Shown piece after piece: positions 20,270-28,309 of a stretch of DNA of 64,000 nt. The notes beneath the pieces are model-generated. The model saw only the letters and a program-made list of their open reading frames with translations, had not been told where the DNA came from and made no database searches. Each line of letters begins with the position of its first letter. Positions within the stretch are counted from its first letter, which is position 1. The stretch comes from Burkholderia cenocepacia (GTDB taxonomy: Bacteria > Pseudomonadota > Gammaproteobacteria > Burkholderiales > Burkholderiaceae): positions 868,001-932,000 of the forward strand of contig NZ_CP060041.1 of assembly GCF_014211915.1 (NCBI RefSeq), read 5' to 3'. Made by a program: the position numbers and the translations under genes.

Positions 20270-21694
20270 ATGAAGCTCTACGAGAAATTTGCGAACGACG
20301 TAGAGCGACTCATTCGGCAAGGCGTATATCGACACGGCGACCGTGTGCCGTCGGTGCGGCAGGCGAGCCAGCAGCACCGGATCAGCATCACGACCGTGCT
20401 GCATGCGTATCTGCTGCTGGAAAGCCGCGGGCTGCTCGAAAGCCGGCCGCAGTCGGGCTATTTCGTGAACCTGCGGCGCGACGACGGCCACGCGCCGGTG
20501 CGCGAGCTGCGGCCGTCGAAGCCGATCGCGATCTCGTCGTCGGTGGACGTGAGCCGGCTCGTGCTGTCGACGCTGCGCTCGATCGGCACGGACGACGCGG
20601 TGCCGCTCGGCTCGCCGTACCCGGACCCGAGCCTGTTTCCGTTCGAGAAGCTGAACCGCTACGCGTATGCGGCTGGCCGCGACAAGTCGCTGTGGGGCGT
20701 GACCGACGGGCTGCCGCCGGGCCATCCGCGGCTGATCCGGCAGATCGCGCGCCGCTACCTTGAAAACGGGATGTCGGTGGACCCGAACGAGATCATCGTG
20801 ACGGTCGGTGCGACGGAGGCGATCAACCTGTGCCTGCAGGCGGTGGCGAGGCCGGGCGACACGATCGCGGTGGAGTCGCCGACGTTCTACGCGATGCTGC
20901 ACGCGATCGAGCGGATGGGGATGAAGGCGATCGAAGTGGCCACACACCCGGAATACGGGATCGACATCGCGGCGCTGGCCGCGATCGCGAAATCGCAGCC
21001 GATCGCCGCGTGCATGGTGATGCCGAACTTCCAGAACCCGCTGGGTTTCCAGATGCCGGACGAGCGCAAGCGCGAACTGGTGGCGTTCGCAACGAAAGCC
21101 GACCTGCCGATCATCGAGAACGGCGTGTACAACGAACTGTATTTCGGCAACATGCATCCGAGCACGCTGAAGTCGTTCGATCGCCATGACATCGTGCTGC
21201 ATTGCGCGTCGTTCTCTAAGAGCCTGACGGCCGCGTACCGGATCGGCTGGGCGCTGCCGGGCCGCTACCGCGAGCAGGTCGAGAAGCTGAAGTTCCTGAA
21301 TACGCTGGCGACGCCGTCGTTGCCGCAGCTCGCGATCGCGGAGTTTCTCGAACGCGACGGCTACGAACATCACCTGCGGCGGGTTCGCAAGGCGTATGCG
21401 CAGCAGGCGAACCTGATGCGCGCGATGGTGTCGCGGTTCTTTCCGGAAGGCACGCGCATTTCGAGCCCGGCAGGCGGGTACGTGCTGTGGGTCGAGCTGC
21501 CCGCGCAGGTCGATGCGATGCGGCTGTACCAGCTCGCGCTGGAGCAGGGGATCACGATCGGGCCCGGCTACATGTTTTCGATCGCGGATACTTACCGGAA
21601 CTTCATCCGGTTGAACTACAGCAGCCCGTGGTCGCCCGAGATCGAGCGCGCGGTCGTCACCGTCGGCAAGCTCGCCGCATCCTGCATCGACTGA
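20270..21694 (+). CDS. MocR-type regulator: GntR winged helix fused to class I aminotransferase
   Basis: A 474-residue two-domain protein. Residues 1-70 form a GntR-type winged helix (YEKFANDVERLIRQGVYRHGDRVPSVRQASQQHRISITTVLHAY). Residues ~100-470 form a fold-type I PLP-dependent aminotransferase domain with the cofactor Lys in SFSKSLTAAYRIGW. MocR proteins use PLP or its adducts as effector and regulate amino-acid, PLP or amine genes. It is convergent with formate dehydrogenase (25 bases apart), so its target is not obvious from position. Confidence 0.9.
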   Translation: MKLYEKFANDVERLIRQGVYRHGDRVPSVRQASQQHRISITTVLHAYLLLESRGLLESRPQSGYFVNLRRDDGHAPVRELRPSKPIAISSSVDVSRLVLSTLRSIGTDDAVPLGSPYPDPSLFPFEKLNRYAYAAGRDKSLWGVTDGLPPGHPRLIRQIARRYLENGMSVDPNEIIVTVGATEAINLCLQAVARPGDTIAVESPTFYAMLHAIERMGMKAIEVATHPEYGIDIAALAAIAKSQPIAACMVMPNFQNPLGFQMPDERKRELVAFATKADLPIIENGVYNELYFGNMHPSTLKSFDRHDIVLHCASFSKSLTAAYRIGWALPGRYREQVEKLKFLNTLATPSLPQLAIAEFLERDGYEHHLRRVRKAYAQQANLMRAMVSRFFPEGTRISSPAGGYVLWVELPAQVDAMRLYQLALEQGITIGPGYMFSIADTYRNFIRLNYSSPWSPEIERAVVTVGKLAASCID

Positions 21695-21719
21695 CCGCGC
21701 CGCGGCGCGCGGCGCGACG

Positions 21720-22880
21720 TCATGTCAGCCGGTACGACTGCGCGCCGGTGCCCGCGAGCGTGCCGCCGTCGACGATCAGGTATTCGTTGCGGATCGGCCT
21801 GCCGTCGAACCAGCATTGCAGGATTTCCAGCGTGCCGGCCGCATAGCGCGCCTGCGCGGACAACGACGTGCCGGAGATGTGCGGTGTCATCCCGTTGAAC
21901 GGCATCGCGCGCCACGGGTGATCGGCCGGCGCCGGCTGCGGAAACCATACGTCGCCGCCATAGCCGGCGAGATGGCCGGACGTGAGCGCATTCACGACCG
22001 CGTCGCGGTCGACCAGCTTCGCGCGCGCGGTGTTGATCAGGTACGCGCCGCGCTTCATCCGCGCGATCATCGCCGCGTCGAACAGGTGCTCGGTCGACGG
22101 GTACAGCGGAATCTGCAGGTTGACGATATCGACGGCGCTCGCGAGCGACGCCACATCGGCGTGATACGTGAGCGCGAGCGCCTGCTCGATCGATGCATCG
22201 AGCCGGTGGCGCTGCGTGTAGTGCAGTTGCAGGCCGAACGGCTGCAGCCGGAGCAGCACGGCGAGACCGATGCGACCCGCGCCGACCGTGCCGAAATGCA
22301 TCCCTTCGACGTCGTAGCTGCGCGACACGCAGTCGGCGATGTTCCAGCCGCCCTGCTGCGCGACCGCATGCGACGGCAGATAGTTGCGCACCAGCGCGAG
22401 CGTCGTCATCACCACGTGCTCGGCGACGCTGATGCTGTTCGAGCCGGTGACTTCGGCAACCGTGATGCGCGCGCGTGCGGCGGCGTCCAGATCGACGTGA
22501 TCGGAGCCGATGCCGGCCGTCAGCGCGAGCTTGAGCTTCGGCGCGCGGGCGATGCGTTCCGCGCTCAGGTACGCGGGCCAGAACGGCTGCGAAATCACCA
22601 CGTCCGCTTCGGGCAGCCGGCGCTCGAATTCGGAGTCGGGGCCGTCCTTGTCGCTCGTGACGATCAGCGTATGGCCGTGCGCTTCCATATAGCCGCGCAA
22701 GCCGAGCGCGCCGGACACCGAGCCGACGAGTTCGCCGGGCCGGAAGCCGGGCGGGCCGGCCGGCGTCGGCGCGGTTTGACCGTCCGCGTAGTGCGTGATG
22801 ACCGGGATCGTGTCGCGCACGTAGCGCGGCGGATAGCCGTCGACGGGATCGGGGTAGAGCACGCACAGGACGGTAGCCAT
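21720..22880 (-). CDS. fdh: Metal-free formate dehydrogenase, NADP+-preferring type
   Basis: A 386-residue D-2-hydroxyacid-dehydrogenase-family enzyme that oxidises formate to CO2. It follows the Pseudomonas sp. 101 FDH almost segment by segment (VLYPDPVDGYP, ISQPFWPAYL, GIGSDHVDL, NGMTPHISGT). Catalytic residues are in place: Asn148, Arg286, His334. In the cofactor pocket the Asp that excludes NADP+ in NAD-type enzymes is Gln223 (HYTQRHRL), and the preceding loop has Gly200. The same substitutions are known in the NADP+-dependent FDH of Burkholderia stabilis. It would therefore supply NADPH. The start at 22880 gives exactly the family length. Confidence 0.95.
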   Translation of the reverse strand: MATVLCVLYPDPVDGYPPRYVRDTIPVITHYADGQTAPTPAGPPGFRPGELVGSVSGALGLRGYMEAHGHTLIVTSDKDGPDSEFERRLPEADVVISQPFWPAYLSAERIARAPKLKLALTAGIGSDHVDLDAAARARITVAEVTGSNSISVAEHVVMTTLALVRNYLPSHAVAQQGGWNIADCVSRSYDVEGMHFGTVGAGRIGLAVLLRLQPFGLQLHYTQRHRLDASIEQALALTYHADVASLASAVDIVNLQIPLYPSTEHLFDAAMIARMKRGAYLINTARAKLVDRDAVVNALTSGHLAGYGGDVWFPQPAPADHPWRAMPFNGMTPHISGTSLSAQARYAAGTLEILQCWFDGRPIRNEYLIVDGGTLAGTGAQSYRLT

Positions 22881-22909
22881 CGGGTAGTGCTCCTTTGAAA
22901 GGTGAAGGC

Positions 22910-22923
22910 GGCACGCGGCTTGC
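22910..22923 (+). promoter_or_regulatory. Sigma-54 promoter signature (GGCACGCGGCTTGC)
   Basis: GG-N10-GC with the full GGCACG-N4-TTGC form, pointing towards the Rieske-FAD reductase gene 190 bases downstream. The long distance makes this one of the less certain sites in the series. Confidence 0.45.
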
Positions 22924-23112
22924 GCGGGTCGCGCCGTGCCCGTCGCAGGCGGCCGCCGTGGTGCGCCGCAACGTTGATCACGTTCTACGCCGGTCGCGGA
23001 TCGCGTACAAGCTACAGTCCGCGTTTGCGTGCGCTGCGGGGCGTCTGTACCTGTTCTTTTCAGGAGGGATGGCGATAATGGGATCGTTACCTGACTTTTC
23101 GGGAGCCACGTC

Positions 23113-24642
23113 ATGACTGGAAGCGATGCGTCCTCACGCCCCGATCTCACGCAAGGGATCGCGCTCGACGATCTCGCCGACGGCGCGATGATCGAGGGCC
23201 ATGTCGGCGACGCGGCGGTGCTGCTCGTGCGCCGTGCCGACGAACTGTTCGCGGTGGGCGCGCAATGCCCGCACTACGGCGGGCCGCTGGCCCAGGGCCT
23301 GCTGGTCGGCGACACGATTCGCTGTCCGTGGCATCACGCGGCGTTCTGCCTGCGCACCGGCGAGATGGAGCGCGCGCCGGCGCTCGACGGGCTGCCGTGC
23401 TGGCGCGTCGAGCGGCGCGACGGCCGCGCGGTCGTAGTCGATGCGCGGCCGGCCGCCGTGCCGCCTGCGCTGAAGGAAACCGGGCTGCCCACGTCGGTCG
23501 TGATCGTCGGCGGCGGCGCCGCCGCGATCGCAGCCGCGGTGACGCTGCGGCAGGAAGGCTATCCGCACGCGATCACGCTGCTGAGCGCCGATGTCGATCC
23601 GCCGTACGACCGGCCGAATCTGTCGAAGGATTACCTCGCGGGCACGGCGGAAGCCGACTGGTTGCCGCTGCGCGCGCCGTCGTTCTATGCCGGGCAGCGG
23701 ATCGACGTGCGCTGCAATACGCGGGTCACGCGCATCGATCCCGCTCAGCGGTCGGTCGAGCTGGCCGACGGCAGCCGTATCGAATACGGCGCGCTGCTGC
23801 TCGCGACCGGCGCCGAGCCGAACCGCCTGAACGTGCCCGGCGCCGATCTGCCGCACGTCCGTACGCTGCGCTCGCGCGCCGATTGCGATGCGCTGATCGC
23901 GAAGCTGAAAACCGCGCGCCGCTGCGTGGTGGTCGGCGCGAGCTTCATCGGCCTCGAAGCGGCTGCCGCGTTGCGTACACGCGGGCTCGACGTGCACGTC
24001 GTCGCGCCCGATCCGCATCCGATGGGCCGCGTGCTCGGCGACGCGCTCGGCGACACGATCAAGGCGCTGCACGAAGCGCACGGCGTGGTGTTCCATCTCG
24101 GCGCGACGCCCGCGCGGATCGGGCCGGACAGCGTGACGCTGTCGAGTGGCGACGTCCTGCCGGCCGACGTCGTGCTGGTGGGGATCGGCGTGCATCCGAA
24201 CGTCGAACTCGCGCAGGACGCCGGGCTCGCGGTCGAACGCGGCGTGACGGTCGACCGCTTCCTGCAGACGAGTGCGGCCGGCATCTACGCGGCCGGCGAT
24301 ATCGCGCGCTGGCCCGATCCGCTGACGGGCGAGCGGATTCGCGTCGAGCACTGGGTCGTCGCCGAGCGGCAGGGCATCGTCGCGGCGCGCAACCTGCTCG
24401 GCCAGCAGCGGCCGTTCGACGCGGTGCCGTTTTTCTGGAGTCAGCATTACGACCTGACGCTCCGCTATGTCGGGCATGCGGAGCAATGGGATCGCGTCGA
24501 GATTGACGGCGACCTCGGCGCGCACGACTGCTCGATCGCGTACTGGCGTGGCAACACGCGGCTCGCGGTCGTGACGATAGCTCGCGATCTCGACAACCTG
24601 AAGGCCGAAGCGGCGCTCGAGCGGCAGAGGGCTTCCGCATGA
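23113..24642 (+). CDS. Rieske [2Fe-2S] ferredoxin fused to FAD-dependent NAD(P)H reductase
   Basis: A 509-residue fusion. Residues ~10-110 form a Rieske domain with ligands C-x-H in QCPHYGG and C-x2-H in CPWHHAAF. Residues ~125-500 form a pyridine nucleotide-disulfide reductase/rubredoxin-reductase-like module with two dinucleotide sites (VVIVGGGAAAIAAA; CVVVGASFIGLEAA) and the ATGAEPNRL and YAAGDIARWP motifs. The architecture matches AIFM3-type or oxygenase-reductase proteins. It is divergent from the formate dehydrogenase, so a role in NAD(P)H-linked electron transfer is likely. The partner is unknown. Confidence 0.88.
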   Translation: MTGSDASSRPDLTQGIALDDLADGAMIEGHVGDAAVLLVRRADELFAVGAQCPHYGGPLAQGLLVGDTIRCPWHHAAFCLRTGEMERAPALDGLPCWRVERRDGRAVVVDARPAAVPPALKETGLPTSVVIVGGGAAAIAAAVTLRQEGYPHAITLLSADVDPPYDRPNLSKDYLAGTAEADWLPLRAPSFYAGQRIDVRCNTRVTRIDPAQRSVELADGSRIEYGALLLATGAEPNRLNVPGADLPHVRTLRSRADCDALIAKLKTARRCVVVGASFIGLEAAAALRTRGLDVHVVAPDPHPMGRVLGDALGDTIKALHEAHGVVFHLGATPARIGPDSVTLSSGDVLPADVVLVGIGVHPNVELAQDAGLAVERGVTVDRFLQTSAAGIYAAGDIARWPDPLTGERIRVEHWVVAERQGIVAARNLLGQQRPFDAVPFFWSQHYDLTLRYVGHAEQWDRVEIDGDLGAHDCSIAYWRGNTRLAVVTIARDLDNLKAEAALERQRASA

Positions 24643-24684
24643 AAGCAGCATGACGACACCCACCGAACCTTGAATGGAGGCGAA

Positions 24685-25062
24685 ATGAACCCTGACGTCC
24701 GTGCCCGTTTCGAAACCGAGTTTGCGCCGCGCATCGCGACGCGCTTGCGCGGCCTGTACCAGCCTGGCGAAGTGAGGGTCGACGTCGTGCCGCACGACGG
24801 GCAGGGCAGCCCGACCTGCGTCGACGTGATCGGCCTCACGTCGACGGTCGGCTTGCCGAACCGGTTGAACGCGCGGCTCGCGTGGCGCGACGATGCGATC
24901 GCCGGTCTGCTGGCCGAGCCCGACCACAGCCGCTTCGATCGCTATCTCGCGGTGCTGCCGGTCACGATCGAGCGGTGGCAGATGGAGTTGCCGGTCGATT
25001 TCAGCAGCCGGACGCAGCGCGATCGCGAGATCCTGATCGGCGACCTCGATTTCGATGCGTGA
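24685..25062 (+). CDS. Hypothetical protein following the Rieske-FAD reductase
   Basis: A 125-residue soluble acidic protein (MNPDVRARFETEFAPRIATRLRGLYQPGEVRVDVVPHDGQG...). The ATG at 24685 is fixed by GGAGG six bases upstream; an earlier in-frame ATG at 24670 would include that site. It follows the reductase by 42 bases and is probably cotranscribed. I see no recognisable motif. Confidence 0.65.
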   Translation: MNPDVRARFETEFAPRIATRLRGLYQPGEVRVDVVPHDGQGSPTCVDVIGLTSTVGLPNRLNARLAWRDDAIAGLLAEPDHSRFDRYLAVLPVTIERWQMELPVDFSSRTQRDREILIGDLDFDA

Positions 25063-25112
25063 CGGGCATCGCGCGATGTCGGCCGATGGCGTGCGGCGCG
25101 AACCGCGCGCGG

Positions 25113-25331
25113 TTACCGGTCGCGCGTCCGGATGATCACGCGCCCCTGGTCGATGCCGCCGCGCAGCGCCTCGTCGCACGTCAGCCATTCCGGCGTGACG
25201 AGTTCGGGCGCGGGCAGGTCGACGGGCGCGCCGTCGCGGAAGATCCGTACCTGCGCGACCCACGCGCCGTTCGCGTTGCGCGTCGCGTCGACGCGAATCT
25301 CGTGACCCATGAAAGTGTCGGTGGCTTGCAT
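25113..25331 (-). CDS. Small hypothetical protein
   Basis: A 72-residue protein (MQATDTFMGHEIRVDATRNANGAWVAQVRIFRDGAPVDLP...) with an alternating beta-strand pattern resembling small antiparallel-sheet proteins, ending RVIIRTRDR. It has no signal peptide and no membrane segment. It stands alone between two plus-strand units. The start could alternatively be Met8. Function unknown. Confidence 0.6.
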   Translation of the reverse strand: MQATDTFMGHEIRVDATRNANGAWVAQVRIFRDGAPVDLPAPELVTPEWLTCDEALRGGIDQGRVIIRTRDR

Positions 25332-25453
25332 CGAACGGGGCCCTCCGTCGTGAATGAACGTGGTGCGTGGATCGTATCAGCATGGCGTGCGCCGCGCATC
25401 GAAAATGAACCGGCGTGTGCGTGTCACGTGCCGCGCGAGACGGGAGCGACCTT

Positions 25454-26092
25454 GTGTCCTTCGACCTGACCTTTTCCATCAAGGTGTTCGCGGCGCTGTT
25501 CGCGATCATGAACCCGATCGCGAACATTCCGGTGTTCCTGTCGCTGACCGAAGGCGCGGCGGACGGCGTGCGTCGCAAGGTCGCGCTGACGGCCGCGATC
25601 GGCGTGACGGTCGGCTGCATCGTGTCGGCGGTGGCGGGCGGCGCGATCCTGCACGTGTTCGGCTTGACGATCGACGATTTCCGGCTCGCGGGCGGGCTGC
25701 TGGTGCTGTTGATCGCGTTGTCGATGCTGCATGGTGCGCCGAGCCGCCAGCATGCGCCGGGCGCCGACGAAGGCGCCGATCCGGCGGCGGCCGACAGCGT
25801 CGCGATCTATCCGCTGACGATCCCGTTGCTGGTCGGCCCCGGCACGATCGCGACGATGATCGTGCTCGGGCACGGTGCCGTCGCGACCGGGCAGGAGTTC
25901 GCGTTCGTGCTCGGGCTGGCCGCATTTCTCGTGCTGCTGGCCGTGTCGCTGCTGTCGGCGCCGTTGATCGGCCACTACCTGTCGCCGCGCGTGACGGCCG
26001 TCACGCAGCGCCTGATGGGGATGATTCTCGCGGCGATCGCGATGCAGATGATCGTCGCGAGCCTGAAAGCCGCGTTCGGGCTGCCGCATTGA
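25454..26092 (+). CDS. MarC-family integral membrane protein
   Basis: A 212-residue protein with six predicted membrane helices and the MarC/NAAT-family hallmarks FAIMNPIANIPVFLSLT near the N-terminus and TIPLLVGPGTIATMIVL in the middle. The best start is the GTG at 25454, preceded by GGGAG at seven bases; no suitable ATG exists near the first helix. The family's substrate is unsettled (some archaeal members transport amino acids). It is followed 31 bases later by a small gene, probably in the same operon. Confidence 0.85.
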   Translation: MSFDLTFSIKVFAALFAIMNPIANIPVFLSLTEGAADGVRRKVALTAAIGVTVGCIVSAVAGGAILHVFGLTIDDFRLAGGLLVLLIALSMLHGAPSRQHAPGADEGADPAAADSVAIYPLTIPLLVGPGTIATMIVLGHGAVATGQEFAFVLGLAAFLVLLAVSLLSAPLIGHYLSPRVTAVTQRLMGMILAAIAMQMIVASLKAAFGLPH

Positions 26093-26123
26093 GCGCGCCC
26101 GTTCGGATTGCATGGAGTCGCTG

Positions 26124-26594
26124 ATGAACACGCTGATCGTGTTGTCCTATCCCGATCTCGACGCGGCGCGTCGCGCGCTGGCCGAACTCGACACGCTGCG
26201 CGACCGGCACGTCGTCGCGCTCGCGGGTGTCGTGATCGTCGAGTGCTCGACTGACGGACAGTTGCGCACGCATGCAGTCGATCCGGGTCGCGTGTCGTCC
26301 GGATCGCTGCTCGACAGCGTGGTCGCGCATATCGAATCGTCGCTCGACGCGTGGCGCGAGCGGCCGGTGGACGATGCGCTGACCGACCGCGTCGCGCGCA
26401 AGGCGCACCCGGGCACCGTGTCGCTCGGGCTGGCCGCGACGCAGCTCGACATCTACGCACTGAGCGCGGCGTTCGCGCCGCTGGGCGGCGAAGTGACCGA
26501 CACGACGCTGTCGATCGACGACGAACTGAAGCTCGTCGAAGCGATCTCGAACGCGGGCGACGGCAGCGGCGAGCACGGCCCGGCGACGGACTGA
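26124..26594 (+). CDS. Hypothetical protein, DUF1269-like fold without membrane segment
   Basis: A 156-residue protein starting MNTLIVLSYPDLDAARRALAELDTLRDRHVVALAGVVIVE, which follows the strand-helix-strand pattern of the DUF1269 protein at 19150 but lacks its glycine-rich membrane segment. GGAG stands just upstream of the ATG at 26124; an ATG at 26112 would add four residues. Function unknown; DUF1269 relationship is my inference from pattern. Confidence 0.6.
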   Translation: MNTLIVLSYPDLDAARRALAELDTLRDRHVVALAGVVIVECSTDGQLRTHAVDPGRVSSGSLLDSVVAHIESSLDAWRERPVDDALTDRVARKAHPGTVSLGLAATQLDIYALSAAFAPLGGEVTDTTLSIDDELKLVEAISNAGDGSGEHGPATD

Positions 26595-26664
26595 CGCGCC
26601 GGCCCTTCCCGACAGCGAAGCCTTTCCCGTCTGCTCTCCAATGGCGCGCCGCGCGCGCTCCACA

Positions 26665-26678
26665 GGCGCATGCCTTGC
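26665..26678 (+). promoter_or_regulatory. Possible sigma-54 promoter signature (GGCGCATGCCTTGC)
   Basis: GG-N10-GC with a good -12 half (TTGC) but an imperfect -24 half. It lies 57 bases before the alcohol dehydrogenase start. Confidence 0.35.
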
Positions 26679-26734
26679 TCGACCGGCTCGACGGTGACCT
26701 TCACCGTTTCCGCTTTCGACAAGGAGGGCCTGAC

Positions 26735-27940
26735 ATGAAAGCAGTCGTATTTCACGGCATCGGCGACATTCGCATCGACACGGTGCCCGATCCGGAAGTC
26801 TCCGCGACGACCGACGCGGTCGTGCGTCTCACCGCCAGCGCGATCTGCGGCACCGATCTGCACATGGTGCGCGGCACGCTCGGCGGCATGAAGCCGGGCA
26901 CGATTCTCGGCCATGAAGGCGTCGGCATCGTCGAGGCGGTCGGGCGCGACGTGCGTAACCTGCGGCGCGGCGATCGCGTGCTGATTCCGTCGACGATCGC
27001 ATGCGGCAGTTGCGCCTACTGCCGCGCGGGCTATACCGCGCAATGCGACGTCGCGAATCCGGGCGGGCCGCGTGCGGGCACGTCGTTCTTCGGCGGGCCG
27101 GCCGAAACGGGCCCGGTCGACGGACTGCAGGCCGAATACGCGCGCACGCCGCTTGCGCATGCGAGCCTGATCCGGCTGCCCGATGCGATCGACGACGATC
27201 GCGCGATCCTGATGTCGGACATTTTCCCCACCGGCTATTTCGGCGCGCAGCTCGCGGAAGTGAAGCCGGGCGATACGGTCGCCGTGTTCGGCGCGGGGCC
27301 GGTCGGGCAGTTCGCGATCGCGAGCGCGAAGCTGATGGGCGCCGGGCGCCTGATCGCGATCGACCGCATCGCGTCGCGGCTCGAGATGGCGTGCGCGCAG
27401 GGTGCCGAGATCGTCGATTTCTCCGAGGACGATCCGGTCGATACGGTGCTGCGGCTCACCGGCGGGATCGGCGTCGATCGTGTGATCGACGCGGTGGGCG
27501 TCGACGCGATGCGCGCGACGCACGGGCCGGCCGCGGCCGATCGCGATGCCGCGCGCGCATTCGATGCCGAAGTCGACGCGATCGTGCCGCACCGCAAGCC
27601 GGACGGCCGCAACTGGGTGCCGGGCGACGGGCCGTCGCAGGTGCTGCAATGGGCGGTGCGCGCGGTCGCGAAGGCCGGCACGATCTCGGTGATCGGCGTG
27701 TATCCGCCGGCCGCGCGCGTGTTTCCGATCGGCGAGGCGATGAACCGCAACCTGACGATCAAGATGGGCAACTGCAATCACCGGACGGTGACGCCGCCGC
27801 TCGTCGAACTGGTGCGCAGCGGCGCATTCGATCCGCTGTCGGTGCTCACGCGTACCGAGCCGCTGACCAACGCGATCGATGCGTATCGCGCGTTCGACGT
27901 GCGCGAGCCGGGGTGGATGAAGGTGAAGCTCGCACCATGA
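26735..27940 (+). CDS. Zinc-dependent alcohol/formaldehyde dehydrogenase
   Basis: A 401-residue medium-chain dehydrogenase of the FDH-like group. The catalytic zinc site is in ICGTDLH and LGHEGVG. The structural zinc loop is CGSCAYCRAGYTAQC. The NAD-binding glycine motif is VFGAGPVGQFA. The ~400-residue length with an internal insertion (about 262-295) matches glutathione-independent formaldehyde dehydrogenase-like enzymes rather than short alcohol dehydrogenases. AAGGAGG precedes the ATG. The stop overlaps a possible ATG of the next gene (ATGA), so the two form an operon. Confidence 0.88.
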   Translation: MKAVVFHGIGDIRIDTVPDPEVSATTDAVVRLTASAICGTDLHMVRGTLGGMKPGTILGHEGVGIVEAVGRDVRNLRRGDRVLIPSTIACGSCAYCRAGYTAQCDVANPGGPRAGTSFFGGPAETGPVDGLQAEYARTPLAHASLIRLPDAIDDDRAILMSDIFPTGYFGAQLAEVKPGDTVAVFGAGPVGQFAIASAKLMGAGRLIAIDRIASRLEMACAQGAEIVDFSEDDPVDTVLRLTGGIGVDRVIDAVGVDAMRATHGPAAADRDAARAFDAEVDAIVPHRKPDGRNWVPGDGPSQVLQWAVRAVAKAGTISVIGVYPPAARVFPIGEAMNRNLTIKMGNCNHRTVTPPLVELVRSGAFDPLSVLTRTEPLTNAIDAYRAFDVREPGWMKVKLAP

Positions 27941-27975
27941 CGACGACCCCACGAACCGAAACCGGGAGCACTGCA

Positions 27976-28299
27976 ATGACCGATCAATACGACAACTGTA
28001 TGGCCGCTTGCGACGCCTGCGCGCACGCATGCGATACCTGTGCGGCCGCCTGCCTCGCGGAGCGCGACGTGCATGCGCTGGCGACCTGCATCGCGCTCGA
28101 CATCGAATGCGCGCAGCTGTGCCGCTTCGCGTCGGGCGCGATGGCGCGCCGCAGCGGGCTCGCGCCGCGCATTTGCGCGCTGTGCGCGCATGCTTGCGAC
28201 CTGTGTGCGGCCGAGTGTTCGCGGCATGCGCATGAGCATTGCCGCCGCTGCGCGCTCGCGTGCGAGGCGTGCGCGGCGATGTGCCGCGCGATGGCCTGA
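27976..28299 (+). CDS. Cys-rich four-helix-bundle copper-binding protein (DUF326/Csp-like)
   Basis: A 107-residue protein with 19 cysteines arranged as helix-spaced CxxC/CxxxC repeats (CMAACDACAHACDTCAAAC; CALCAHACDLCAAEC; CRRCALACEACAAMC). In this family, Cys-lined four-helix bundles store Cu(I), as in Csp1/Csp3. There is no signal peptide, so it is cytosolic as in Csp3. I start at the ATG 27976, which has GGGAG at the right distance; an ATG at 27937 overlapping the dehydrogenase stop would add 13 residues. Confidence 0.82.
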   Translation: MTDQYDNCMAACDACAHACDTCAAACLAERDVHALATCIALDIECAQLCRFASGAMARRSGLAPRICALCAHACDLCAAECSRHAHEHCRRCALACEACAAMCRAMA

Positions 28300-28309
28300 A
28301 CGCGCGCGC

